The notes: generated by a model not told the origin, from the letters alone. DNA of 64,000 bases from an uncultured Erythrobacter sp. (GCA_947488325.1 CANKYZ010000005.1:62001-126000), one strand, 5' to 3'; shown: positions 44,499-52,010, counted from the stretch's first letter. Translations and numbers: made by a program.

Positions 44499-44879
44499 TC
44501 AGCGCAGTCGTTCGATTTCGGCCGTCAGGCGCGGATTGTTGCTGACGTAATAGGTCTCAACATCAGCAAGTCGGCGGTCAATATCGCGGAACCGGGCTCT
44601 GATTTCGCGGGCAGTACGCTTCGGGCTTTGCCGGACACGTTGCCAGTACTTCTGCTCTGCTACATCGCGGTAGAGATGCGGCGGTTTTTTCTTAAGAACG
44701 GCGCCAGCGACGATATATGCGAGGATGCCGAACGGGCCGAGTGCAAACACCGTAAGAGCGATTGCCCCAACACGTATCCAAAATCGACTGATGCCTGTAT
44801 ACTCTGCAATGCCAGAGCAAACACCCAGAAGCTTTGCTTTGTGGCTGTCGCGGTACAGTGAGGTTCGGGGGCTATTCAT
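44499..44879 (-). CDS. pspC: PspC, envelope stress membrane protein
   Basis: 126 aa. The PspC domain is clear: LYRDSHKAKLLGVCSGIAEYTG, then a hydrophobic segment and FGILAYIVAGAVLKKKP. PspC senses membrane damage with PspB and sequesters PspA. The C-terminal ~60 residues form a coiled coil that ends LADVETYYVSN and TAEIERLR, aligning column for column with the motif of the seven downstream proteins (LERIVTD, eight residues, EIEALR). It overlaps pspB by four bases. Confidence 0.93.
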   Translation of the reverse strand: MNSPRTSLYRDSHKAKLLGVCSGIAEYTGISRFWIRVGAIALTVFALGPFGILAYIVAGAVLKKKPPHLYRDVAEQKYWQRVRQSPKRTAREIRARFRDIDRRLADVETYYVSNNPRLTAEIERLR

Positions 44880-45178
44880 GGGTTTGCGCCTTTCTTTTCG
44901 GCCATCATCTGCTCTAGCTCGCGCAGCTGCTGGTTGTCTGTTTCTTGGTCAGCTTGAAGCCGTTTGACCGGATTGAATGATGGATCGTCGGTAGCGACTA
45001 GGCGTTCGACAGTGTCCATGCGCTCATCAAGTCGCTTGGCGAGGTTATAGAGTTCTTCCAGCAGTACTTCGTCATCTGAAGTAATCGTGGCGGCAGTCTT
45101 CCATTTGGTCACATAATGGAGGATCAGCCAAGGCAAACCTATCAGAAGGGCAGGGACAATAATGAGTTCTTCGGGCAT
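44876..45178 (-). CDS. pspB: PspB, envelope stress membrane protein
   Basis: 100 aa. N-terminal membrane helix about residues 5-22 ending LPWLILHYVTKWK, then LYNLAKRLDERMDTVERLVATDDPSFNP, which matches the PspB plan (LPIWLWLHY, then AKRMRERIQALE in the E. coli protein). It is a partner of PspC in relaying inner-membrane stress to PspA. It starts three bases after the pspA stop. The C-terminus is about 25 residues longer than in E. coli and rich in Gln/Glu. Confidence 0.92.
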   Translation of the reverse strand: MPEELIIVPALLIGLPWLILHYVTKWKTAATITSDDEVLLEELYNLAKRLDERMDTVERLVATDDPSFNPVKRLQADQETDNQQLRELEQMMAEKKGANP

Positions 45179-45181
45179 GTC

Positions 45182-45868
45182 TTATTCCCCCTTTTTGGTG
45201 TCGTTTTTGCCGAGCGCTTTTTTCATTTGTGCGAGTTCATCATCAATCGCATCTGCCCCTTCGAGCGCAGCGATTTCATCCGAGAGTGAAGGCGTGCTCT
45301 TTTCCGCTATCGACAGCGCATCAGCGCGGCCTTCGGCATAATCGACACGGCGTTCGAGCTGGTCGAACCGGGCAAGCGCTTCATCCGTGCGCTCCGTGCT
45401 CATCAGCGTGCGCAGTTTGACGCGGTTCTCAGCGCTTTCGAGGCGCGCAGCGATTTGAGTCTGACGGCTGCGGGCTTCGCGTAGGCGATGTTGGAGTTTT
45501 TGAATGTCAGCTTCGTAAGCACGCAGCGCATCGTCGAGCACTGAGATTTCGGCGCGGAGCTGATCGCCCATGCCGCTTGACTTCTTCTTCTCAACTAAGG
45601 CTGCACGGGCAAGGTCTTCACGGTCTTTCGACAGCGCCAGCTGTGCTTTCTCGCCCCAGTCCGCTTCGAGCTTGTCGAGCTTGACCACATGGCGATGCAT
45701 TTCTTTCTGATCAGCAATTGTACGCGCTGCGCTTGCACGGACTTCGACCAGAGTTTCCTCCATTTCGAGGATAATCATGCGGATCATTTTCGATGGATCG
45801 TCTGCATTGTCGAGCATGTCGTTGAAGTTTGCGGCGATGATATCGCGGGTGCGGCTGAAAATGCCCAT
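45182..45868 (-). CDS. pspA: PspA, phage shock protein A
   Basis: 228 aa from ATG 45868 (TGGAG upstream), the usual PspA length. It opens MGIFSRTRDIIAANFNDMLD, the amphipathic membrane-binding helix of PspA, followed by the coiled-coil ESCRT-III-like hairpin (residues about 25-190). The C-terminus SLSDEIAALEG...IDDELAQMKKAL holds an E-I-x-A-L element like that of the array proteins. PspA binds damaged membrane and inhibits PspF. The frame is open for 110 more codons upstream (45869-46198), so a longer form is possible. Confidence 0.95.
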   Translation of the reverse strand: MGIFSRTRDIIAANFNDMLDNADDPSKMIRMIILEMEETLVEVRASAARTIADQKEMHRHVVKLDKLEADWGEKAQLALSKDREDLARAALVEKKKSSGMGDQLRAEISVLDDALRAYEADIQKLQHRLREARSRQTQIAARLESAENRVKLRTLMSTERTDEALARFDQLERRVDYAEGRADALSIAEKSTPSLSDEIAALEGADAIDDELAQMKKALGKNDTKKGE

Positions 45869-46198
45869 AAAGGCTACTCCATCTAGGAACGGGTTAGTGT
45901 TGAGGCTGCGTGAGCTGCCATCCTCTTCGTTTCGCATACGACCTTGCGTCGGAGTGGGGCTGCGGCGCAAGGCTTCGATTTCGGCGTCGAGCCGTGAAAG
46001 CGCGCCTTTGGCCACTTTCTTGGCAGAAGGGCCAGATGTTTGGCCAGAAGATCGATCAGAAGAAGGGTGGGCCGAAGCAGTGCCAGTTGAGCGGCTGCAC
46101 GTTGGGGATAACGCATCACTCATTTCGGCTCGTGCGACTGGAATGCTTTGCTCCGGCCCGAGGGGAAGGTCATCTCGCTTGCTCACTGTCTGGTTCAA
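45869..46198 (-). other. In-frame open extension upstream of PspA, carrying the array motif
   Basis: 110 codons read without a stop from a TTG at 46198 into PspA. The TTG overlaps the stop of the upstream 55-codon gene as TTGA. The translated stretch is Ser/Thr-rich and then shows RLDAEIEALRRSP followed by a tail with SRSLNTNPF, the same order as the tails of array proteins 1 and 2. It could be an N-terminal extension of PspA, a small protein joined to PspA by loss of its stop, or a leader that is not translated at high level. An internal ATG at 46123 is a further candidate start. Confidence 0.5.
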
Positions 46199-46362
46199 GC
46201 CAGCTCGATCAGCGTTGTGGATCGGCTCTGTGGCTGGGCAAACGCAGCATCATTAGCAACCATGCCCATCTGACTTGTCAGAGCGATCATTGCTGTCATT
46301 GCAGCGATGCTGGCAAGCGAAGCTTTACCGAGTCTAGTGCTAAAGAAGGTTCGATCGTACAT
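46195..46362 (-). CDS. 55-residue exported peptide, first gene of the psp operon
   Basis: ATG 46362 is preceded by CGGGAGA at good spacing, about 50 nt after the predicted sigma-54 transcription start. The product has a basic N-region (RTFFSTRLGK), a hydrophobic core (ASLASIAAMTAMIALTSQMG), and a likely cleavage site AFA-Q, which leaves a mature piece of only about 13 residues (QPQSRSTTLIELA). Its stop TGA overlaps a downstream in-frame TTG (TTGA) that continues into pspA. It may be a tiny periplasmic peptide or a leader whose export status influences pspA translation. No family is recognised. Confidence 0.6.
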   Translation of the reverse strand: MYDRTFFSTRLGKASLASIAAMTAMIALTSQMGMVANDAAFAQPQSRSTTLIELA

Positions 46363-46407
46363 GGTCTAGGTCTCCCGAAGGTGTGCCAAAAATTGTTGGT
46401 TCAAACT

Positions 46408-46426
46408 GTTGCTAAGTGTTAGCAAC
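46408..46426. promoter_or_regulatory. Perfect palindrome over the pspA -12 element and start site
   Basis: GTTGCTAAGTGTTAGCAAC has two perfect 8-bp arms around GTG. It covers the -12 GC of the pspA promoter and the predicted transcription start, the position of a repressor operator rather than an activator site. Confidence 0.55.
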
Positions 46427-46438
46427 CAGTGTGCCAAA
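46420..46438 (-). promoter_or_regulatory. Sigma-54 promoter of the psp operon
   Basis: On the minus strand TTTGGCACACTGGTTGCTA gives GG (46435-46434), ten bases, GC (46423-46422), with TTGGCAC and TTGCT blocks matching the sigma-54 consensus. Predicted start is near 46411-46410. A sigma-54 activator (pspF) is encoded divergently. Confidence 0.85.
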
Positions 46439-46480
46439 CCGAAAAAATCCCTGAAAACTGCCATTTTCTCATCACTGAGC

Positions 46481-46514
46481 AACCACCATGTTGGTTTCTA
46501 TTGCCAACCATTGG
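46481..46514. promoter_or_regulatory. Candidate PspF upstream activating sites
   Basis: Two dyads, AACCA-6-TGGTT (46481-46496) and CCAA-3-TTGG (46504-46514), lie about 70-105 bp upstream of the predicted pspA start and just before pspF. This is where enhancer sites for PspF are expected, and occupancy could also repress pspF. AGCAACCA occurs here (46478-46485) and at the promoter (46421-46428). Confidence 0.45.
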
Positions 46515-46536
46515 GAAATTTCACTATATATCAGTC

Positions 46537-47598
46537 ATGGAGCGTGAAAATCAGTTCATTGGCCAATCTGGAGCCTTCTTGGATGCGGTCGAACGTGCCA
46601 GCCGTGCTGCTCCCATGAGCCGACCTGTGCTTGTTATTGGTGAACGCGGTACAGGCAAAGAACTGATTGCGGAACGCCTTCATCGCCTCTCATCCCGTTG
46701 GGGCGAGCCATTGGTGACAATGAACTGCGCTGCGCTTCCAGAAACGCTGATCGAGGCTGAACTGTTCGGTCATGAGGCGGGTGCTTTTACTGGCGCTACT
46801 AAGACGCGGGTTGGAAGGTTTGAAGAGGCCGACCAGGGGACTCTGTTTCTCGATGAACTGGGAACACTCTCGATGGGTGCGCAGGAAAGGCTGCTTAGGG
46901 CCGTCGAATACGGCGAAGTGACGCGTATCGGTGCCTCGCGCCCGATCCGTGTCGATGTGCGGATCGTGGCGGCAACCAATGATGATCTACCTGCACTCGC
47001 AGCTTCGGGTGAGTTTCGTGCCGATCTACTCGACCGGCTTAGTTTTGAAGTCATCACTCTGCCGCCATTGCGCGTGCGTGAAGGTGATGTCGGTGTGTTG
47101 GCGGAACATTTCGCGCGGCGAATGGCGGCAGAGTTGGATTGGCATAGTTGGCCTGGCTTTGCCCCGCACGTGATGGCCCAGATGGAAGAGTATGCTTGGC
47201 CAGGCAATGTGCGGGAGCTGCGCAATGTGGTTGAGCGGGCGGTTTATCGCTGGGACGACCCTGAAACACCGATCTCGCACGCTCAATTTGACCCTTTCGA
47301 CAGTCCATGGAAGCCCAAAGCACCACCCCATCGTAGGAATGAGAGCAGCGGAAATTCCAATGTAATTCCGTCTATCTCTGACGGGACTTCGCAACATCTT
47401 TTGCCTTCGCCTAGTGTCGACTTTGAGGCAGTCGACGATTTGCGTTCAGCAGTCGATTCGCATGAACGCGCAATCGTTGAACATGCTTTGGGTAGGCACC
47501 GCTGGAACCAACGACAAACCGCGAAAGCGTTGGGTCTGAGTTACGACCAGCTGCGTCATGCAATTAAGAAGCACGGTCTAATGGAAGAAGGCGAGTAA
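46537..47598 (+). CDS. pspF: PspF, sigma-54-dependent activator of the psp operon
   Basis: 353 aa from ATG 46537. It has no receiver or sensor domain, so the AAA+ domain begins at once (residues about 5-235): Walker A GERGTGKE near residue 35, the sigma-54-contacting loop GAFTGA near residue 82, Walker B TLFLDELG, and R-fingers in the DRLSFEVITLPPLR segment. A Ser/Pro-rich linker of about 60 residues leads to a Fis-type helix-turn-helix (RWNQRQTAKALGLSYDQLRHAIKKHG). It is divergent from the pspA operon and lacks a receiver, as in PspF. The binding partner is presumably PspA. Confidence 0.95.
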   Translation: MERENQFIGQSGAFLDAVERASRAAPMSRPVLVIGERGTGKELIAERLHRLSSRWGEPLVTMNCAALPETLIEAELFGHEAGAFTGATKTRVGRFEEADQGTLFLDELGTLSMGAQERLLRAVEYGEVTRIGASRPIRVDVRIVAATNDDLPALAASGEFRADLLDRLSFEVITLPPLRVREGDVGVLAEHFARRMAAELDWHSWPGFAPHVMAQMEEYAWPGNVRELRNVVERAVYRWDDPETPISHAQFDPFDSPWKPKAPPHRRNESSGNSNVIPSISDGTSQHLLPSPSVDFEAVDDLRSAVDSHERAIVEHALGRHRWNQRQTAKALGLSYDQLRHAIKKHGLMEEGE

Positions 47599-47729
47599 TC
47601 GCGCTCCTTCGGCGGCTTTAGAATTTTCGACCGAATTGTTCGTTTGTCGCTTGCACCTAACGCCTTGTTTACCCTCGCTCTGTTACAGCCTCCTTGTTCG
47701 AACCAGATCAAGGGCGGAGGGTAAAGTTT

Positions 47730-48002
47730 ATGGAGATTGTCAAAACTGTACTCGCAGGTTGCGGTGCGTTGGCACTGCTGTCTGTTGTGGGTTGCGTGGG
47801 CCTTGTTGGAGTAGGTTCCTATGCAGTCGATCAAGCTCTTGATGAAGAATACGCTCGGCAGGATTCTAACAATTCATCCCCGCCGCAGCGTGGAGGCAGA
47901 TCACCTAGTACCGGAAGCCGTTTCGCTGAAGATCCGTTTTCTGACTATCAGGGCAACGACGAGAGCGAAAAGGACGGCGACTGGGGCGAACAAACCAATT
48001 GA
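47730..48002 (+). CDS. Small membrane or lipoprotein of unknown function
   Basis: 90 aa from ATG 47730, behind GGCGGAGGG. The N-terminus is hydrophobic (residues about 5-32) and contains VVGC, a possible lipobox, but there is no strong basic N-region. The C-terminal 55 residues are hydrophilic, Asp/Ser/Gly-rich and probably disordered. No family recognised. It follows pspF on the same strand after 131 bp, so it may belong to the stress locus or be independent. Confidence 0.65.
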   Translation: MEIVKTVLAGCGALALLSVVGCVGLVGVGSYAVDQALDEEYARQDSNNSSPPQRGGRSPSTGSRFAEDPFSDYQGNDESEKDGDWGEQTN

Positions 48003-48023
48003 TGCAGGGCGGAGTTCATTCAA

Positions 48024-48248
48024 TTGGTGAGTGATGAACTCAAAAGCGGGCGGCGTCTTGTACCTCGAATGGCGCTGAGCCTTCCCGGCAAATTCTTAGG
48101 TGTCCAGAGCAACCACAATTGTATCGTAACCAACCTTTCGTACGTTGGATTGCTGATTGCAATCAACGGTTCCCTGAGCCTTGAACTGGAAAAACTGCAA
48201 GAGACTGTACGCAATTGGACTGAAGCCGTGAATATAGGCCATCGCTAA
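48024..48248 (+). CDS. Short PilZ-like protein, possibly truncated
   Basis: 74 aa from TTG 48024 (GGCGGAG upstream; GTG at 48027 also possible). SGRRLVPRMALSLPGKF and NCIVTNLSYVGLLIAING follow the order of the PilZ c-di-GMP box (R-x-x-x-R, then N/D-x-S-x-x-G). The second half of a normal PilZ beta barrel is missing, and the G of the second motif is in a poor context. It is either a degenerate remnant or a minimal relative of the PilZ gene that follows 122 bp later. Confidence 0.5.
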   Translation: MVSDELKSGRRLVPRMALSLPGKFLGVQSNHNCIVTNLSYVGLLIAINGSLSLELEKLQETVRNWTEAVNIGHR

Positions 48249-48370
48249 CGATCAAGGTGATAGTGCACCTTATGCGGAATGGACTATTTTTGAGAGAGCT
48301 AGGATTAGCAAGAAACCCCTACGGTCCATTTTGCAGCTGATTTAGGCTGTTGCAGTACGCTCGCGCTGCG

Positions 48371-48781
48371 ATGCGAACCTCTCCTGCAACTGATAACGAA
48401 TGGCCTGAAAGGGTTTGCGACAACCTAGTCGGCCGTCGCAGCGCTGCACGATTGCGTCTTTCTGTGCCCGCGCGTTTGGTCACGTTGTATGATACTCGTC
48501 GCTGCATCCTCGTGGATATATCTCGGAGCGGCGCTCAAATTGGGCTGCAAAAGCCATTGGGGAAAAATGAAGGCGCGGTCTTAAAAATCGCTGGTGTGGA
48601 TCAATTCGGAACGGTCGTGAGGTGCGACGTTGGGCCGAATGGTGGAGTTAATGGGCTAAAATTTGATACTCCGCTCACCGACGCAGACGTACTTGCGATG
48701 CGGCAATATGCGGTTTCATTGGAAGATCATGAAAATCGCACATTGCGGCAAGAGGTGCGTGCTTGGGTCGACGGTTCATAA
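48371..48781 (+). CDS. PilZ-domain protein
   Basis: 136 aa from ATG 48371. A TTG at 48350 would add seven residues. The PilZ domain begins RRSAARLRLSVPARLV (R-x-x-x-R) and continues to VDISRSGAQIGL (D-x-S-x-x-G) and GGVNGLKFD. This domain binds cyclic di-GMP and alters partner activity. No effector domain is attached, and the C-terminal 25 residues are helical and charged. It lies alone between the psp locus and rimP. Confidence 0.8.
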   Translation: MRTSPATDNEWPERVCDNLVGRRSAARLRLSVPARLVTLYDTRRCILVDISRSGAQIGLQKPLGKNEGAVLKIAGVDQFGTVVRCDVGPNGGVNGLKFDTPLTDADVLAMRQYAVSLEDHENRTLRQEVRAWVDGS

Positions 48782-48900
48782 TTGCTTGCCACCGTCACGC
48801 TTGCACCACTGCGTCCAAGAATAACCTTCTTAGAAGGCTTGCCAAACGACCTAGTCGGGCCTAGTTGCAAGCCAATCCCGACATCGTCGACACTTTGAAG

Positions 48901-48934
48901 GGGCTGGCGCCGACGGGGCCGGCACCTCCAGCCC
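48901..48934 (+). other. Stem-loop in the rimP leader
   Basis: GGGCTGG pairs with CCAGCCC around a GC-rich 20-nt loop that contains a possible inner GCCG/CGGC stem. It lies 41 bp before the rimP ATG. No U-tract follows, so it is a leader structure or processing hairpin rather than an intrinsic terminator. Confidence 0.5.
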
Positions 48935-48975
48935 GTGTCAATTCCGATGTCATATTAGACATTTAGAAGGACTGC

Positions 48976-49557
48976 ATGAGCGATATCGCACGCTTGACCG
49001 AATTGATCGAACCTGAGGCTTCTGCGCTTGGGTTTGATTTGGTGCGCGTCAAGATGATGCCATCCGAGGCTGGTGATGGCGGAGAAGCTTTGCAAATTAT
49101 GGCTGAGGACCCGGCGACGGGACAGCTTGTGATTGAGCAATGTGCTGAGCTATCGCGCCGCATTTCTGAAATGATGGAAGAGCGCGAAGAGGCCGGCGAA
49201 ATGCTGATCGAAGGCGCATATCACCTTGAGGTGTCATCACCTGGAATTGATCGTCCGCTTACGCGCCAAAAAGACTTTACCAATTGGGCAGGGCACATCG
49301 CGCGGGTCGTGATGAAGAAGACTTTTGATGGTCAGCGTATCTATAAGGGCGATCTTGGCGGCATTGCTGATGGTATGATCTTGATCAATGATCCAAAGGC
49401 TGGCGATGTCACATTACCACGTGATCAAGTTCATGCGGCAAAACTGGTCCTTTCTGACGCATTGATCGCCGCTACCAAACCGATCGACACCACTGGTGCC
49501 GATGAAGTATCCGAAGACACAGAAAACTCTGAATCAAAAGAAAAGGCAGACAACTGA
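48976..49557 (+). CDS. rimP: Ribosome maturation factor RimP
   Basis: 193 aa. It has the two RimP domains: the N-terminal alpha-beta domain with ALGFDLVRVK and LEVSSPGIDRPLT (the typical SPG-hinge motif), and the C-terminal SH3-like domain. An acidic C-terminal tail (about 30 residues, Glu/Asp/Lys) is added, as seen in alphaproteobacteria. It assists 30S maturation. ATG 48976 follows AGAAGG. It is first gene of the nusA operon and shares one base with nusA (TGATG). Confidence 0.95.
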   Translation: MSDIARLTELIEPEASALGFDLVRVKMMPSEAGDGGEALQIMAEDPATGQLVIEQCAELSRRISEMMEEREEAGEMLIEGAYHLEVSSPGIDRPLTRQKDFTNWAGHIARVVMKKTFDGQRIYKGDLGGIADGMILINDPKAGDVTLPRDQVHAAKLVLSDALIAATKPIDTTGADEVSEDTENSESKEKADN

Positions 49558-51221
49558 TGGCCAGTGCCATTTCCGCTAACAAGGCAGAACTGCTCGCAAT
49601 TGCGAAGTCCGTAGCATCGGAAAAGATGATTGATGAATCGATCGTCATCGAGGCGATGGAAGAAGCGATCCAGAAATCCGCGCGTAACCGCTACGGTGCT
49701 GAAAACGATATCCGTGCGAAGCTCGATTCCGTAACCGGTGATCTGACGCTGTGGCGGGTTGTTGAAGTGGTTGAGGAAGTTGAAGACTACTTCAAACAGG
49801 TTGACTTGAAGGCAGCTGAAAAGCTGCAAGAAGGCGCATCGGTTGGCGACTTTATCGTTGACCCGTTGCCTCCGGTCGATTTGGGCCGGATCGATGCACA
49901 GAGCGCCAAGCAGGTGATCTTTCAAAAGGTCCGCGATGCAGAGCGCGAACGTCAGTTTGAAGAATTTAAGGATCGTGGCGGTGAAATTATTACCGGCGTT
50001 ATCAAGTCGGTCGAATTCGGCCATGTGATCGTGAATCTGGGCCGTGCAGAAGGTGTTATTCGCCGTGATCAACAGATCCCGCGCGAAGCTGCTCGGACCA
50101 ATGAACGCGTTCGTGCGCTCATTACCAAAGTTGAGCGGAACAATCGCGGACCGCAGATTTTCTTGAGCCGCGCCGCGCCTGACTTCATGCGTAAGCTGTT
50201 CGCACAGGAAGTCCCTGAAATTTATGACGGTATTATTGAGATTAAGGCCGCTGCTCGCGATCCAGGTTCACGCGCCAAGATTGGCGTCATTAGCCATGAC
50301 AGCAGCATCGACCCAGTTGGCGCTTGTGTAGGTATGAAGGGCAGCCGCGTTCAGGCCGTCGTTCAAGAATTGCAGGGCGAAAAGATCGACATCATCCCAT
50401 GGTCAGATGACATCGCGACCTTTGTTGTGAATGCGCTTCAGCCAGCAACGGTCGCCCGGGTTGTTCTTGATGAAGAAGAGGGCCGGATCGAAGTTGTGGT
50501 TCCTGACGATCAGCTCAGCCTCGCGATCGGTCGTCGCGGCCAAAATGTGCGCCTCGCGAGTCAGCTTACTGGTCACCAGATCGATATCATGACCGAGGAA
50601 GAGGCTTCCGAAAAACGGACCAAGGAATTCGCCGAACGTTCGAAGATGTTCGAAGAGGAACTCGACGTTGACGAAACTTTGTCACAATTGCTTGTGGCTG
50701 AAGGTTTCGCGGTGCTGGAAGAGGTCGCCTATGTCGACAATTCCGAACTTGCTGCGATCGAAGGCTTTGACGAAGAATTGGGTGCGGAGCTGCAAAGCCG
50801 CGCCATTGAAGCGCTAGACCGGCAGGAAGAGACATTCCGTGTCGCCCGTCGGGAGCTTGGGGTAGAAGATGCTATTGCCGAGATTCCGCATCTTTCTGAA
50901 GCGATGCTGGTCACGCTTGGTAAAGCCGGAATTAAGACGCTCGATGACTTGGCCGACCTGGCCACAGACGAATTGATCGCCAAAAAGCGTGAGGCGCCGC
51001 GCCGCCGTAACAACTCGCCTGATGGCCCACCGCTGCGCCGTCCTCAGCGTGAACAGGACAAAGGCGGCGTGCTGGGCGATTACGGCCTGAGCGAAGAGCA
51101 GGGCAATGAGATCATCATGGCTGCCCGGGCACACTGGTTTGAAGATGAGGAGCCGGATGCGTCGGCTGCTGCTTCCGAACCCGAGACTCAGGAGGCCGCT
51201 GATGCGGACTCCACCAAATGA
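49557..51221 (+). CDS. nusA: Transcription termination/antitermination factor NusA
   Basis: 554 aa. The domains in order are an N-terminal RNA-polymerase-binding domain (ESIVIEAMEEAIQKSARNRYG), S1 and two KH domains (GVISHDSSIDPVGACVGMKGSRVQAVVQEL and IGRRGQNVRLASQLTG). A C-terminal helix-hairpin-helix region with extra acidic repeats follows. The end is Glu/Ala-rich. It modulates pausing, termination and antitermination. The ylxR gene starts inside its last codons. Confidence 0.97.
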   Translation: MASAISANKAELLAIAKSVASEKMIDESIVIEAMEEAIQKSARNRYGAENDIRAKLDSVTGDLTLWRVVEVVEEVEDYFKQVDLKAAEKLQEGASVGDFIVDPLPPVDLGRIDAQSAKQVIFQKVRDAERERQFEEFKDRGGEIITGVIKSVEFGHVIVNLGRAEGVIRRDQQIPREAARTNERVRALITKVERNNRGPQIFLSRAAPDFMRKLFAQEVPEIYDGIIEIKAAARDPGSRAKIGVISHDSSIDPVGACVGMKGSRVQAVVQELQGEKIDIIPWSDDIATFVVNALQPATVARVVLDEEEGRIEVVVPDDQLSLAIGRRGQNVRLASQLTGHQIDIMTEEEASEKRTKEFAERSKMFEEELDVDETLSQLLVAEGFAVLEEVAYVDNSELAAIEGFDEELGAELQSRAIEALDRQEETFRVARRELGVEDAIAEIPHLSEAMLVTLGKAGIKTLDDLADLATDELIAKKREAPRRRNNSPDGPPLRRPQREQDKGGVLGDYGLSEEQGNEIIMAARAHWFEDEEPDASAAASEPETQEAADADSTK

Positions 51222-51930
51222 GAGCCTGACGTCCGACATCGCTGACGCGCCCAACTCGCGGATCTCTGCTAATGAGTCCGAGAGCGAGCGGCGCTGTGTT
51301 TTATCTGGAGTTGTTTTTCCGCGCGAGGAGTTAATCCGGCTTGCAGTCTCTCCGACAGGTGATGTGCTGCCGGACCCCAACGCAAAGGCTCCGGGGCGAG
51401 GTGCGTGGATTGCACTGGATCGGGCTTCGCTTGAAAGCGCAATCGCGGATGGTCATCTAAAACGGGCCTTGATGCGTGCATTTAGAGGTGGACCAGATGG
51501 GTTGGTTCTTTCCTACAGCGATGAATTGTCGCAGCAGGTCGAAACCGCGCTTGTCAGAAACTTGACCGACCGTTTGGGCTTGGAAATGCGCGGCGGAAAT
51601 ATCGTACTCGGCTCCAGTCGCATCGAAGAACAAGCACGCACGGGCCGGATTGCGCTGCTGCTACACGCTATCGATAGCAGCGAAGACGGACGCAAAAAGC
51701 TCGATCAAGCATGGCGAGTGGGCAGCGATGCAGAAGGTTCGGGGATGCGCGGAATCGTCTTGCCACTGGACCGCACGGCGCTGTCTGTGGCATTGGGCCG
51801 CGAAAATGTCGTCCACTTGGGCGTCTCGGCAATGAATGATGGGCGGAGGAGTAGTTCGCGCGCATCGGACCGGGTTGGACAGGCGATTACACGCTTGTCG
51901 CGTTTCTTAGGGAGTGATCCTCCCGACTAG
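51202..51930 (+). CDS. ylxR: YlxR (DUF448) RNA-binding protein with L7Ae-like domain
   Basis: 242 aa from ATG 51202, preceded by AGGAGG inside the nusA end (20-bp overlap). The DUF448 domain shows RRCVLSGVVFPREELIRLA near residue 30 and GRGAWIALDRASLESAI. The C-terminal ~120 residues continue with a ribosomal L7Ae/L30e-like fold, the longer form common in alphaproteobacteria. YlxR has been proposed to bind RNA and act near RNase P or ribosomes. Function here is inferred from operon context. Confidence 0.92.
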   Translation: MRTPPNESLTSDIADAPNSRISANESESERRCVLSGVVFPREELIRLAVSPTGDVLPDPNAKAPGRGAWIALDRASLESAIADGHLKRALMRAFRGGPDGLVLSYSDELSQQVETALVRNLTDRLGLEMRGGNIVLGSSRIEEQARTGRIALLLHAIDSSEDGRKKLDQAWRVGSDAEGSGMRGIVLPLDRTALSVALGRENVVHLGVSAMNDGRRSSSRASDRVGQAITRLSRFLGSDPPD

Positions 51931-52010
51931 GGGCCCTGACCAATTAGATTATGCGCGATGGGAATTCTCCTGCGCGGCGACAGAGAATTTTTGAAGGACT
52001 GACGAGCTAG

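Noticed and set aside
46381..46390. A second GTGTGCCAAA, resembling a -24 element of a tandem sigma-54 promoter before the psp operon
   Set aside because: The base pair at the required -12 distance reads GG rather than GC on the minus strand and no TTGC block is present, so only the copy at 46429-46438 forms a full promoter.
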